Shown here: piece after piece, positions 1 through 12,055 of the stretch
Position numbering within the stretch: the first letter of the stretch is position 1
Layout of the letters: each line of letters opens with the position of its first letter
NCBI GenBank assembly: GCA_034509925.1
Contig: CM067529.1
Location: 4,845,001-4,909,000 of the forward strand
Origin: Hirudinaria manillensis
Lineage: Eukaryota; Annelida; Clitellata; Hirudinida; Hirudinidae
Direction of reading: 5' to 3'
Length of the DNA stretch: 64,000 nt
Program-made: the position numbers and the translations under genes
Notes under the pieces: model-generated
What the model was told of the DNA's origin: nothing
Database searches by the model: none
Seen by the model: the letters and a program-made list of their open reading frames with translations, nothing else

Positions 1-661
1 AGCGACCAAAAAATTGCCATACTTCCTTCCAACGAAGAAGCAGCATGTTCTTGAGAAAATGTGTTTCAAGCTCAATGTACAGCTGGTTTTGATGGCTTTT
101 TGGCTGGAAAGATATCTGTAAAAGAGAAGTTTAAATGCTTAATTATGCGAAGTTTAAATTCAACTCGTCCTAATTTGTGTAAAACACCTCGCCAAACAAG
201 TAGTTTACAATTGCAAATAAATCGACGAAGCGTGTCAAAATTAAATTTATTCGGTGATTTTTGTGCTTATGAGAAAAAAAGCCGAATTTTACTGGCGGAA
301 AATCGTGGACGATTTCCTAATTTATCGAAGTAAAACTAGCTTAATTGAACTATATGTTGTTCTATTAAAATAGTCCAAGATTTTTGATACAATAGCTTAA
401 TTACTAAACCTTATTACACACAACCGATGCCGCTCGCTCTCAGTTGAAATGGCAATTATGTAACCGTAATCGTCAAAGTTTATTAATTTACTCCGAATGC
501 AGCACTAATATTTCTGTTTCAGTTTGTGGACCGACCAATCGATTAAAAGTAGGGATTGCTTAATTTTGTAAATACATTGAATGCCAAAAGCAATTTGTCT
601 AAGCAACTTAATCAATGTGCCAGAACATCAAATAAAACTGCATTAAGAAATGAATGAAATG
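1..661. other. Non-coding or unresolved stretch downstream of the innexin exon
   Basis: I see no supportable coding exon here on either strand. The sequence is AT-rich. If the innexin to the right continues in this direction, its second half should lie here or beyond the left edge. I found no stretch resembling the third and fourth innexin membrane segments. Confidence 0.4.
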
Positions 662-1168
662 CTAGTGTGTTGATAATAACCTATTGAGAATTAGTGCCAT
701 GTGATTGAGCGTATCAACTCTCTTTTCGGCATGCTCAGCGTAAGTGAACATCCTGCCTGCATCTACGATGTGATTAACGTCTATGCCGGATCGTCCGTTG
801 AACGTTCTCCATTGAAGGATCGGAAGATAAAAACACAAAGCTTGTACGAGGAGAATCAAAGGAATCCACTGATAGTAAGGAATGATCTGTCGTCCTTCGT
901 GTTCTTTTGGTACGTACTCATCATAATGTAGATAATAAGTGTTGCGAATCCAACAGAAGTCATTTGTGTATTCTTCGTGGTTGGAAGTGAAATGGGCCGG
1001 AACCCAGCACTGGATTGGATCTCCAACATATTGCTTCGTCGATACAATGATGGCGAAAATTATCATCATGCTCACAGTATAACGATACGAAAGTCGATCA
1101 GTAAAATCATCGTCAAATCTACCCTTGGCCAAAGGGATTCCACTAACCACCCCAACGATCTTATCCAT
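662..1168 (-). CDS. Innexin (gap-junction protein), N-terminal half only
   Basis: Innexins form invertebrate gap junctions and hemichannels in the plasma membrane. The start at 1168 gives the conserved N-terminus DKIVGVVSGI. An in-frame ATG at 1261 would add 31 residues not seen in the family. A first membrane segment (YTVSMMIIFAIIV) is followed by an extracellular loop with QCWVP and a second conserved cysteine in DFCWI. The family signature YYQW then leads into the second membrane segment. The frame closes at 662 after about 168 residues, while innexins are usually about 350-450. Membrane segments 3 and 4 and the second loop are missing. A possible splice donor (AG/GTTATT) lies a few codons before the stop, so the gene probably continues through an intron beyond the window, or it is truncated. 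The family call is firm; completeness is not. Confidence 0.85.
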   Translation of the reverse strand: MDKIVGVVSGIPLAKGRFDDDFTDRLSYRYTVSMMIIFAIIVSTKQYVGDPIQCWVPAHFTSNHEEYTNDFCWIRNTYYLHYDEYVPKEHEGRQIIPYYQWIPLILLVQALCFYLPILQWRTFNGRSGIDVNHIVDAGRMFTYAEHAEKRVDTLNHMALILNRLLSTH

Positions 1169-1735
1169 TTTCTCAATATTAGTTTCACCTCGCCTTTGCA
1201 AGGACTGTGAGGAATACGACAGGGATGTTTCTTTTAAAGCCTCGGGCTGAAATACTTTCATTTTGTATATATTATATGTACATATATGTGTGTGTGTATG
1301 TGTGTATGTGTAAGAGTGTACATGAGGTCAACAGACATGCGCAATACATGTAATTGTGCGACTGTCGAGTGATCTGAGAGATTTCAGTTACTTATTTTGG
1401 TTATAATTCTGTAAAAGTGGTTCTGCATATTTCTTAGGCTTTTATTTCAAATTACATTTCATTTTCAGACAGGAGGTTTAAATACAAGATGAGGATGTGC
1501 ACATGCCTTTGCCAACGTAATAAATGTTATAATCGGATTAATAACGATTTGAAAAAAAAACTTGTTTCTTTTTATACGTAATAGTCATAAGCTAATATGT
1601 CTGTCTAATATGTATGTGTGTAAATAAAAATTTGTACCTTGAAAAAATTTTGAAATGCTAATCGCAGCACGAAGTTGTTTATCTTGACGACAGAATTGTG
1701 TTGACTGTTAGTCGTTCGTAAAATTCGACTTCAAA
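1169..1735. promoter_or_regulatory. Shared upstream region of the innexin and DYNLT1 genes
   Basis: About 570 bp separates two divergently transcribed starts (innexin at 1168 on -, DYNLT1 at 1736 on +), so it should hold both promoters. A TG-rich simple repeat lies at about 1276-1312. I identified no specific promoter element. Confidence 0.4.
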
Positions 1736-2381
<646 letters not shown>

Positions 2382-2513
2382 TCCACACAAATCTAGTGTT
2401 TTAGTCATTCTAGTACTTATTGTTTGAAATTGGTAGTGAATTAAGGTTAATACTGTTTTAATGTTGCAGCCTTAAATAAAAGCCTTGACTCTAAAATTGA
2501 TTTGATCATAATT

Positions 2514-3920
<1,407 letters not shown>

Positions 3921-4823
3921 TTTTACCAGCCTATTTTATCGCCATGTTTACATGTTATACAGTGGTAGTTGTGATACTGAGATCAGATGCAATATAATGT
4001 TAATTTTATTTATCCACATTTTTAAAGGTAAGCGCTGCTGATATTTATCCATTAGGTTATAAATATAAATAAAATCAGTCTAAAAAAACACTTTTGTGGA
4101 GTATATAGTCCTATTTCTGATAATTTTTAACGAACCATCGAGAAAAGTGGAGGAAATGCCCAATAATTTTTTAGGACCTACCCGGGCCCCGTCATCACAT
4201 CCATCAACATCCGTTACATAGTTAGATGTTATCCAGTCTTATCTATGATACTACGCAAGGGCTATGCCCGAACTCCGGAATTTATGAAAGATTCATAACT
4301 TATGCAAACATAGCTCTTGATGAAAAACATCCATCAAGAGTTATATTAATATGCATGAGCTACAGTGAAGGAATTGCGATCAAACTTTTTAAAATTAAAT
4401 AACTTAAAAAATAAAATTAAATAAAACAATTAATTTTTTTATAATGATAATACACCTTTAAAGATGACAATTGAAAAAAATACTTTTTTGTCGTGAACGA
4501 GTCTTCTCAAATTGGAATGAAAGCGAAAGTATATTTTACTTTAGTTTTAATTATTGGAACTTTTGTTTTGCTCTTTGTTTTTTTAAAGTTCCTGTTTATA
4601 TTAGAGCAAACACATAACCAAGATTTTGGATACCGACCAAATTCAATAGTGTTTATAATGAATTTGAATTCAATATGACTCCCAATGCCAGTAAATATAT
4701 GACAGAATAAGTTAATTCCCTAGGATGTCGACCTTGTGACGGTAATCAAGAAACATAAAAAACTGATCTTTACAATCATTAATTTCATGACCATTTGGGC
4801 CATTTACGCAAATAAAAAATAAA
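3921..4823. other. Intergenic stretch; one inverted repeat, no gene seen
   Basis: This AT-rich region lies between TMEM41A and the truncated retrotransposon. It contains a 9-bp inverted repeat, CTCTTGATG at 4314-4322 and CATCAAGAG at 4332-4340, with a 9-base loop. The short hydrophobic reading frame at about 4493-4678 has no recognised family and no splice context, so I do not call it. Confidence 0.4.
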
Positions 4824-4838
4824 CCTGGGACAATTAGA

Positions 4839-5945
4839 ATGAAAATGCTAGCTCGGATGCCTGTTTACTGGCAAGGAATTGACAGGGACAGCGAAATCAG
4901 AGTGAGACTTTGCAGTTCATGTCAGTTGGCTGCAAAGATGCCTGTCAGGAACGAACTGACGCCATGGCCGAAACCGGATTGTGCTTGGGAGAGGGTCCAT
5001 ATTGACTTTGTCGGCCCGATTGAAGGAGTGATGTTCTTAATCGTGGTGGACGCTTTCTCCGAGTGGCCTGAAGTTATTAAAATGAGGACTTCAACATCCA
5101 CTGCCACAATCAGAGAACTGGGTAGAATTTTTGCGCAGCACGGATACCCAAAGATAATAGTTTCGGACAATGGGACACAGTTCACGGCCAGGGAGTTCCA
5201 AGAGTTCTGTCAGAGGAATGGAATGCAACAACAGTCACCGTCCTACCAACCTCATTGCAATGGGCAAGCTGAGCGTTTTGTGGACACATTCAAGCGTAGA
5301 CTACAAAAGCTGCAGGGGGAGGAGGTGATGGAGTATGCGCTCCAGAAATTTCTACTGACTTACCGGACAACATCATGCACGTCTTTGACGGATTTGAAGA
5401 CGCCGGCAGAGAAACTCCTAGGGAAACCTTTGAGAACTCCCCTGAGTGACCTTCAACTCAAAAGACCAGTAAAACATCTCCCAAGAGCGGGTCAGGAGAT
5501 GGAAGAAAGGAAACCTGTCCACCAGCGAATGAGAGAGTTCATCGAGGGAGACGCAGTCTTCGTAAGAGACTACAAGGACCCAAGTCACCCGAAGTGGATA
5601 CAGGGATGGATCAAGCGCAGACTGGGACGTCAAGTCTACCTAGTGGAGGCTAGCGGCAAAATGCTCCATCGCCACGCGAACCAGCTCAGGAAGCGTGCGC
5701 AGGATGATTCACTGAAGGTGATGTGTGAGGCATTCGACTTGCCATTCCTGCCACTAAGTGGGACATCCCAGGCAACCGCAAGAAACACACACACACCGGA
5801 ACCACAGGAAATTCCAGAGTGCGAAGTAGAGCATGTCATTCCGCCAGTGCAACCTCGAACACCAAAGAAAAGATCTGCAAGGAACCGCCGACCTCCGAGA
5901 AGGCTGGAGATGGATCCCCAGAGGAAGAAATACCTAATCGTTTAG
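4839..5945 (+). CDS. Retrotransposon integrase (C-terminal part of a gypsy-type Pol)
   Basis: Integrase inserts the element's cDNA into chromosomes. The open frame is 368 residues. It starts within the zinc-binding domain, of which only LCSSCQL (the CxxC half) remains. The catalytic core has D56 in HIDFVGP, D110 in SDNGTQF and E145 in NGQAERF. That puts 34 residues between the last two, one fewer than the usual D,D-35-E spacing. After the core comes a chromodomain-free C-terminal region with FVRDYKD and IKRRLGRQVYLVE, typical of the integrase C-terminal domain in K02A2.6/Mag-type elements. A basic tail follows, and the stop abuts the polypurine tract. The core frame is uninterrupted, which suggests fairly recent insertion, but the ATG chosen is only the first in-frame methionine of a truncated polyprotein. 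Confidence 0.9.
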   Translation: MKMLARMPVYWQGIDRDSEIRVRLCSSCQLAAKMPVRNELTPWPKPDCAWERVHIDFVGPIEGVMFLIVVDAFSEWPEVIKMRTSTSTATIRELGRIFAQHGYPKIIVSDNGTQFTAREFQEFCQRNGMQQQSPSYQPHCNGQAERFVDTFKRRLQKLQGEEVMEYALQKFLLTYRTTSCTSLTDLKTPAEKLLGKPLRTPLSDLQLKRPVKHLPRAGQEMEERKPVHQRMREFIEGDAVFVRDYKDPSHPKWIQGWIKRRLGRQVYLVEASGKMLHRHANQLRKRAQDDSLKVMCEAFDLPFLPLSGTSQATARNTHTPEPQEIPECEVEHVIPPVQPRTPKKRSARNRRPPRRLEMDPQRKKYLIV

Positions 5946-5958
5946 GGGGGGGGGGGGG

Positions 5959-6112
5959 TGTTGTAGGATTATATGTATCTTTGGTTTGTGCACCTCGTGC
6001 GATGAGGCACGCTCGTTTTCCGTTGTAATTTCGCTCATGTCCGTATCGTACTGTGTCGTGTTGCGGTGATTCTAATAAACCGTTTAGATCTTGATGTTCT
6101 GGAGTCATAACA
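5959..6112 (+). repeat. 3' long terminal repeat of the truncated retrotransposon
   Basis: The 154-bp segment begins TGTTGTAGGATTATA immediately after the polypurine tract and ends in TCATAACA. This gives TG...CA termini with a short terminal inverted match (TGTT/AACA). An AATAAA signal lies at about 6074. No second LTR is present in the preceding kilobases. A 25-bp stretch at about 15779 resembles the LTR start. Confidence 0.7.
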
Positions 6113-7037
6113 GAAATAAATTGAAAGTACTTGAGGATAATCTGAAAAGTTAACAGGGTAGATTTGGTATTTATAATAGAGAGCTAGAGTAAAGGCATTG
6201 TTACGTCCATTAGATACACTCTGCTCGTGGTACTTGCTTAACAAGATGTCTACTGAATTGGAATTGATACATGCTTATGTAAATAGAGAAAGAAATGCGA
6301 ACAATTGCAACAATTGAATGAAATATTTTTCTAATGCACAATATTGCATATTAATGTTAATAAAGTCAAAAAACTCCTCCTAAATTATTTGCTATTTTTG
6401 ACCGGTAAAAGTCTGTCCTCGGTTGTCTGCCAAAATAGGTGACTTTTGCAGAGACTTTGAAGAGGTAGGAATGCAAAACTATGTTAGAACAGCAACAACA
6501 AAGTGAAAAAGTTGTCCTCTCGGTTATTGTCCACGAGCGCCAAAACGTTCTGCCTCCTAATGCCCAATATCTAAATGGAGATTTATTTTTAAAATCGTTT
6601 TCATAATAAATACTAAAAAATGCAGTACTTGTGCTTACTTTCTGCATTTAGCCTATCTTTAGAGTGCCTTCTCACCATGTTAGGATAGTTGATCTTCCAG
6701 TTTCACTCGAGGAACCTTGAGGGAGCTCCCATCAGTGCACACTGGGTTGGGTTTGTGCCACAACATCAAATGATGTTGCCTCACGAAGGAATTCAACCAA
6801 TTCGGCTAAACTGCGCGTCAATTGTTATTTTATTATATCTATTTCATAATAAAATGGGGCAAAATTATTAAAAGATTGCAAACATCCATTTTGTATCTTC
6901 TTATTTTATATTGTAACGCTGTTCGAAGGCGTTTTACTATTAAAAAGTAGTTTTCAGTCAAGATTCCTCGCTTCTAGGCAGAAAGAAATCGACGTCGAAC
7001 TCTGTTACACAGATTTAAAAGAGCCTTAGGCCACAAC
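6113..7037. other. Intergenic stretch upstream of the RRM gene; no gene seen
   Basis: AT-rich sequence with short random reading frames only. It presumably contains the promoter of the RRM gene starting at 7038, but I identified no defined element. Confidence 0.35.
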
Positions 7038-8690
7038 ATGTGCAAAAAGAGCATATTCCGAGTTCCAGAACACATAGGCGACGAATGCGTGCTGATCATA
7101 AGTAACCTCCACTATAACGTCACAGAACAGGAGTTGGATGAGCATTTCCGAAATGTCGTACCCATCAGGAATGTCACCATCTTTTACGATAGAAGCGGAA
7201 GGAGCACCGGCAAGGGAGAAGTCACTTTGTACAGTAAGGAGGACGCGCTGGCACTTGAAATGGGGTTCAAAAATAAGACTTATAGAGGAAGGGTCGTGAT
7301 ATTGAAATCGGCCGAAGTTCGTAATCAGGATGATGGCAAACATGCAGCTCTAGTACATCATTTACCAGTTCATGTTACAGAAAGCGAAGTAAAAAATCAT
7401 TATCCAAAGATCATTAAACCCAAGAAGGTCGCACTGTTCTATAGGAAAACGGTCTTGAGTGGCAGGGTCACATTTCGAAAATCTTCAAATCCTGATATCG
7501 ACGATGAAGGAATCTCCTTTCTTCGTAGCCTTCACCTTGACTTTAAGAGTGTAACGATGCTTTACTCCATACCAAGTATATTTTCGAAATTAACAATCGC
7601 GCGTTGTCGAAATGTTAAACGGATTTTCTTCATCACCGGTCTGCGTCATGATGTGACTTCTAAAGATCTAAGAAAGCATTTTAGCAGAGGCATGCGTGTT
7701 AGACGTGCTGTCATATTCTATAACCGAGATGGCAGTAGTACTGGAATGGGAGAAGTCCGCTTTCATATGGACCTAGATATCTATTTCTCTCCGTCAGGCT
7801 ACTACTACTCCACCCGAACTCCACATTCAGCAAACCTTTATTCGTCATCAGGATTATCGTCGCCATCACCATGGCCATTATCAAAATCATCATCAATATC
7901 AACACCGTCATCATTGTCGTCGTCGTTAATATCATCATCATCGACGTTATCAATGCCATCACAAGTGCATGACATTTTTCATTTTTTAATGAAGACTTTC
8001 AAAAGGCGTGTATCGTCGATATATCCTGTAATCGATGATGCTCATGGCGTGCGAAGGTATTCCGATGAACAGAGGAGAATCAATTGGGAAAATTGGCTAA
8101 GATGTCGAAGAGAAGGAATCCCTTACACAGAGATTAGTAGGCAAACAATTACAAGTAAACGGCCGGGACGTCAGTTTTGGAATGAAAGTCGCAGAGAGGA
8201 ATGGAGAAGAAGTTACTTCAGAGAATTATACAAAGCTTCTAGATTGGGTCGAATTCATCCATTCGAAGTGGAACATTGGACTAGGAATATGATACAGGTT
8301 GTCAGTTCAAGGCAAGATCACCAAGACCCGAAGTCAAAATCTGGCCAGAGATTGATTATCAGCCAAACAGAATTAGAACATACCCTCTACGTTACAAATT
8401 TGAACTCAGAAGTCACGGCCGACGATCTGAAAAACTATTTCTCTAGGAGTGTTCAAGTCTTGAAAGCTTCGGTCTTCCATCACAAACTGGGAATCAGCTC
8501 CGGTACAGGAATTGTAACGTTCTACAGCAGGAATGATCGACTGCTGGCATTTCTCAGATTCGATTTCCAGGAACTAAAAGGGCAACTCTTGGGCTTACAG
8601 TGCATACAAGGTGGGACGTCCGAGGGCTGGAAGTCTCCACTTAAACTAAATACTTTTCAGGAAAATGACGGAATTTCTTTACCGGATTAA
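7038..8690 (+). CDS. Intronless protein with four RRM-like units and an internal serine-rich tract
   Basis: RRM domains bind RNA or protein partners. This single-exon frame encodes 550 residues. RRM1 (about residues 17-92) has an RNP2-like segment (VLIISNL) and an RNP1-like segment (GKGEVTLY). A degenerate second unit is at about 100-175. A third begins near 192 with IFFITGL and reaches GMGEVRF, where a serine-rich tract of about 65 residues starts. A fourth lies at about 449-530 (HTLYVTNL ... GTGIVTFY). The repeated pattern V-x-I/V-F-Y-x-R-x-G-x-S-x-G-x-G resembles the ALYREF/THO4 type of RRM, so an mRNA-export or adaptor role is possible, but this is inference. A basic, arginine-rich region separates units 3 and 4. 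The lack of introns is unlike most neighbours. It has no clear one-to-one relative that I recognise. Confidence 0.8.
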   Translation: MCKKSIFRVPEHIGDECVLIISNLHYNVTEQELDEHFRNVVPIRNVTIFYDRSGRSTGKGEVTLYSKEDALALEMGFKNKTYRGRVVILKSAEVRNQDDGKHAALVHHLPVHVTESEVKNHYPKIIKPKKVALFYRKTVLSGRVTFRKSSNPDIDDEGISFLRSLHLDFKSVTMLYSIPSIFSKLTIARCRNVKRIFFITGLRHDVTSKDLRKHFSRGMRVRRAVIFYNRDGSSTGMGEVRFHMDLDIYFSPSGYYYSTRTPHSANLYSSSGLSSPSPWPLSKSSSISTPSSLSSSLISSSSTLSMPSQVHDIFHFLMKTFKRRVSSIYPVIDDAHGVRRYSDEQRRINWENWLRCRREGIPYTEISRQTITSKRPGRQFWNESRREEWRRSYFRELYKASRLGRIHPFEVEHWTRNMIQVVSSRQDHQDPKSKSGQRLIISQTELEHTLYVTNLNSEVTADDLKNYFSRSVQVLKASVFHHKLGISSGTGIVTFYSRNDRLLAFLRFDFQELKGQLLGLQCIQGGTSEGWKSPLKLNTFQENDGISLPD

Positions 8691-9466
8691 CTTTTAAATT
8701 GGAACTGAAATTGACAATTTAAAACATTGGAAACCTTTTGGGCTAAATTCCCTGTTTTTGTAATCGTTTGTATTTTTTATTTTCCAGTATCTTGTAATTA
8801 TTCTATATAGATTTCACAATATTTTTTAACTATAATTAATTTTAAATTTATTCTTAATCTGCGTAAATTGTCGTCCTTTTATTTAATTCAAACTTTAAAT
8901 CTATCATCATTAATATGATACTATTTTCGAGGTCATTCCTTTGATTACTTTGTTGGTAATTTTCTTGCATTAGAATATAGTGAGAGCGACGATTAGAATT
9001 ACACGCCCTTCAATCTGGAACATTGCTTCGTCTGCGAGACGGATACATGAAGGATACAAAATCGATGAAACTTTATCGCCAGGAACCCATGCGAATATGG
9101 TGATTTTTAAGACTGGATATGTAAAGTCCTGACGATTGGATTTATTCAAGCATGAGACCTCTGTGTCTTATAACGGCGATAGCGTTGACTTACATTACAA
9201 ACGATGCTTCGGAAGAATATGTGTTTTATTCCAGAGCATATTTCTATTCACCAATCAAATATTATGGAATTTTAAAATTATATATTTATTTTGTATTATG
9301 GAAATCTTAAATTAAATGTGGAAAAGTTCAAATTATCAAAAGTATTTTGACTTGCACTTTTAGTTCTAAATTGTTATGATCTCTGTCATTGGCTGATGTA
9401 GAACTTGCGCGAAGTGACCGAGATAATTGCATCGTGATTTTTAACTTGAGCTAGAACTTCGTATTA
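8691..9466. other. 3' flank of the RRM gene; no gene seen
   Basis: AT-rich sequence follows the stop, containing several TATTTT and AATTAAT runs and presumably the 3' untranslated region. I see no conserved coding block on either strand. Confidence 0.35.
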
Positions 9467-10005
9467 AAGTTAATAAACTTTTTCACTTGAGATAACAAGT
9501 GTGTTCTGTCGTACGAAGCATTAATAGCTTACCATTATCAGCTCGAGCCATAAGACTAGGACGAGCCCGTCCCTAATACCTGGACTTGACTGCCTTTCGT
9601 CCAACTGCACCTAGAAAATCATTTTCAAGTCAATAAACTCCTTCTTCACTTGATATAACAAGTGAGTTCTGTTGACTGACAAAAATTCATTTATAACAAG
9701 CTGATATTTGACTGTTGAAGCATTAATAGCTTACCATTATCAGCTCGAGCCATAAGACTAGGACGAGCCCTGTCCTACTACCTGGACTTGACTGCCTTTC
9801 GTCCAACTGCACCTAGAAAATCATTTTCAAGTCAATAAACTCCTTCTTCACTTGATATAACAAGTGAGTTCTGTTGTCTGACAAAAATTCATTTATAACA
9901 AGCTGATATTTGACTGTTGAAGCATTAATAGCTTACCATTATCAGCTCAAGCCATAAGACTAGGACGAGCCCTGCCGCAGTACCTGGACTTGACTACCTT
10001 TCGTC
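9467..10005. repeat. 202-bp tandem repeat array (about 2.7 copies)
   Basis: Units start at 9517, 9719 and 9921, so the period is 202 bp. The first two are full length and the third stops after about 85 bp. A diverged partial unit (about 9467-9516) precedes them. The unit contains AGCATTAATAGCTTACC, a GCTCG...CGAGC inverted pair and an AATAAA. Copies 2 and 3 differ from copy 1 by a few scattered bases, so the array is young or homogenised. No open reading frame spans it and no transposon protein is present. It could be a satellite fragment or tandem solo ends of a non-autonomous element. Confidence 0.85.
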
Positions 10006-10359
10006 TTTTCCATCACTCATCGTGAGTACTGGAGGCATAAACTCCCTTAGTAATGTTTATTGATTAATTTAATTTGTCTTGGATGAATGAATTAATACAA
10101 AATTATAAAAGAAAACAACTGCATGCTCTGTGATGACAAGGTTGAGCGATTATAATGATGGTGATGATGACTAAGGTGACAATATAATAAATTAGATTGA
10201 TCTCCAGCATTAAAAGAATCGCTTTATGGATTCTCACTTGTTTTTATGTTGCTTCTAGGATTTCATCTGTGGCTCATCTGTTTATTATATGTTGTGTTTA
10301 TGATCTCTCGTTTAGCTCTTACAGACTCCTCCTCAAGATCAAGAATTTCTTTAAGAAAA
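10006..10359. other. Upstream region of the DCP2-like gene; no separate gene
   Basis: About 350 bp of AT-rich sequence precedes the DCP2-like start. A pyrimidine-rich run followed by AAG lies just before the ATG, so a non-coding 5' exon is possible. Confidence 0.3.
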
Positions 10360-11915
10360 ATGGCTCATCAAATGCAGGAAGCCCACTTTCAGGAACTCGA
10401 CGAGTAAGTTTCAGTCATCATCTTTTCTTTTAGCTCTCAGACTCTCGCTCTTCGTTTGTGTTTTTTCAACCCTTTGTTTCTTAGAGATCTCTCTACTATT
10501 TGCATTGATTGATTGTTTATAGGATTTGTAATTAATGTTTCCAACCAATGAAAATGAGGCAACTTTTTGTTTTAGTAACCTTATGATTCACTATTTCACA
10601 AGTAACACATGGATTAATGACACTTTAAATTTGACATTTTTATCTTGCATTTTAGAATTTCATTAAACATTTTCTGTAAAAATTATCAAATTGACTTTTC
10701 ATTGAAACTTAAAATATTTGAAACTTTTCTTATTTCTCAGGAAATTCTTCAAAAAGTTTAATGAGCTAAATGTGTCGGAAAACAATACTAAAATCCTGGA
10801 CATAATAAGAGATGCACACTGGTGCTATGTTGACAATTTGATTGATGTGAGGGGCTCTGATTTCGGTCCAGTCGTGTTTGTCGACAGTGTCTTGGCCTAC
10901 ACCAACTCAACAAAAATTCACGAGGCATTGCATAATTTTGCTACAAGATGGGAAAGTTATGAAACACAAAGGAGAAGTTGGCCTAGAGCTGGTGTGATGG
11001 TCGTCGATAAACTGGGAGAATGCGTTAGCTGAACTTCTACATCATTAATATTAATGGCCTCTTGTAAGATATGATTATTCTGGCTTCAGGTTTTGGCCGT
11101 CAGAGGATTCAACAGCAAAGAATACAGTTTACCAGTCGGGAAGATCGAAAACGAAGAAAACGCAAAAGTTGCAGCCCTGAGGGAGGTAATTGACAGGTCC
11201 TTGATGGAATTTCACAGTTCTCAGTTTTGACTTTAAATTTTTAGATGCGTGAAGAGATAGGGAAAAAACTTGAGATAAAAGATGATGCTCCTTGTCTGGT
11301 GAAGAGAGGGGATAAGGATTACGAGACGACAATTTACGTCATCTTTGATGTGGATGACCCCATTCTGTCTTTCGAGCCTGCGAAAAGGGACGAAATCGAA
11401 GCAAGTTGCAGATTTAATAAAATTATTTCCTTAAGAAAATTTAATCTTGCATTTTTATAAAATCTTGTCTCACGAAGAAATAAGTTATCATTAGAAAGCA
11501 CGTTATGCCTCGAATAGGATTATAATTATTGTAACAATTATCAGTTAAATGCTTAAAATTGACCCCTTTTAGGAAATAACTTGGATCAAGTAGAGGAGTC
11601 TGAAAGGGAAGAAATATCGAAGAATCAGACTCTTCACAGGGTAAATGATGGCATCTTGTTGTTTCTTGTGGTTTTTTTCATTAATTTTTTATAAAATTAA
11701 TCAATTAATTATACATTAGGAAATTTAATATTTGGTAATAATAATGTGCAATTAAACTTTTATATTTCAGTGATTTGGAAAATCTGCTAGCTGAACGGAA
11801 TGGGGAAGGCTTTGAGTTTCCAAAGTCCAAAAATGTTCGGAAAAGTTGGCGGAGATTTGATTGGAGAAAGAATTTGATTGCTGCAGGCTGTGACAATCGT
11901 CCTGAGACAAGCTGA
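10360..11915 (+). CDS. DCP2: DCP2-like mRNA decapping enzyme (Nudix hydrolase)
   Basis: DCP2 hydrolyses the 5' cap of mRNA in the cytoplasm with DCP1. Exons 10360-10403, 10741-11023, 11090-11185 and one starting at 11245 join in phase. The N-terminal Box A region is recognisable (IIRDAHWCYVDN, ATRWESYE). The Nudix box is complete across an intron: GKIENEE, then RE/MREEIG, fitting Gx5Ex7REUxEExGU. AKRDEIE then matches the end of the Nudix fold. Later exons at about 11575-11640 and 11769-11915 encode an acidic segment and a basic C-terminus (FDWRKNL). Their joins are uncertain: the second-last exon has one open frame but its best donor does not keep phase. Sequence is divergent from vertebrate DCP2 and the C-terminal tail is short. 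The stop lies 140 bp from the convergent neurexin-like stop. Confidence 0.75.
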
Positions 11916-12055
11916 GCGATTGTTTTGTTTTTTTCCTAACTCGTTGTTCCTGACTTGTGATTTTAACTGCTGCTGGTTTTACTTTTTCGAGCTTTTATTA
12001 TCGTAAGTAGTTCGCGACGATACGCTTCGAGCGTTTGCCGCCCTGGCCCTTGCCG

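Larger units (their letters stand above)
4824..6112 (+). mobile_element. 5'-truncated Ty3/gypsy-like LTR retrotransposon (integrase end plus 3' LTR)
   Basis: Homology to gypsy-type pol starts abruptly at about 4824, in the PGTIRMK segment that normally lies inside the integrase zinc-binding domain. It continues through the integrase, a 14-G polypurine run at 5945-5958 and a short LTR at 5959-6112. The 5' LTR, gag, protease, reverse transcriptase and RNase H are absent from the preceding sequence. This is therefore a fragment, most simply produced by deletion. LTR elements are rarely 5'-truncated in the way LINEs are. Confidence 0.85.

Noticed and set aside
9467..10005. CRISPR-like or self-cleaving ribozyme repeat
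   Set aside because: Units are contiguous with no spacers, and the conserved hammerhead core is absent; the context is eukaryotic.
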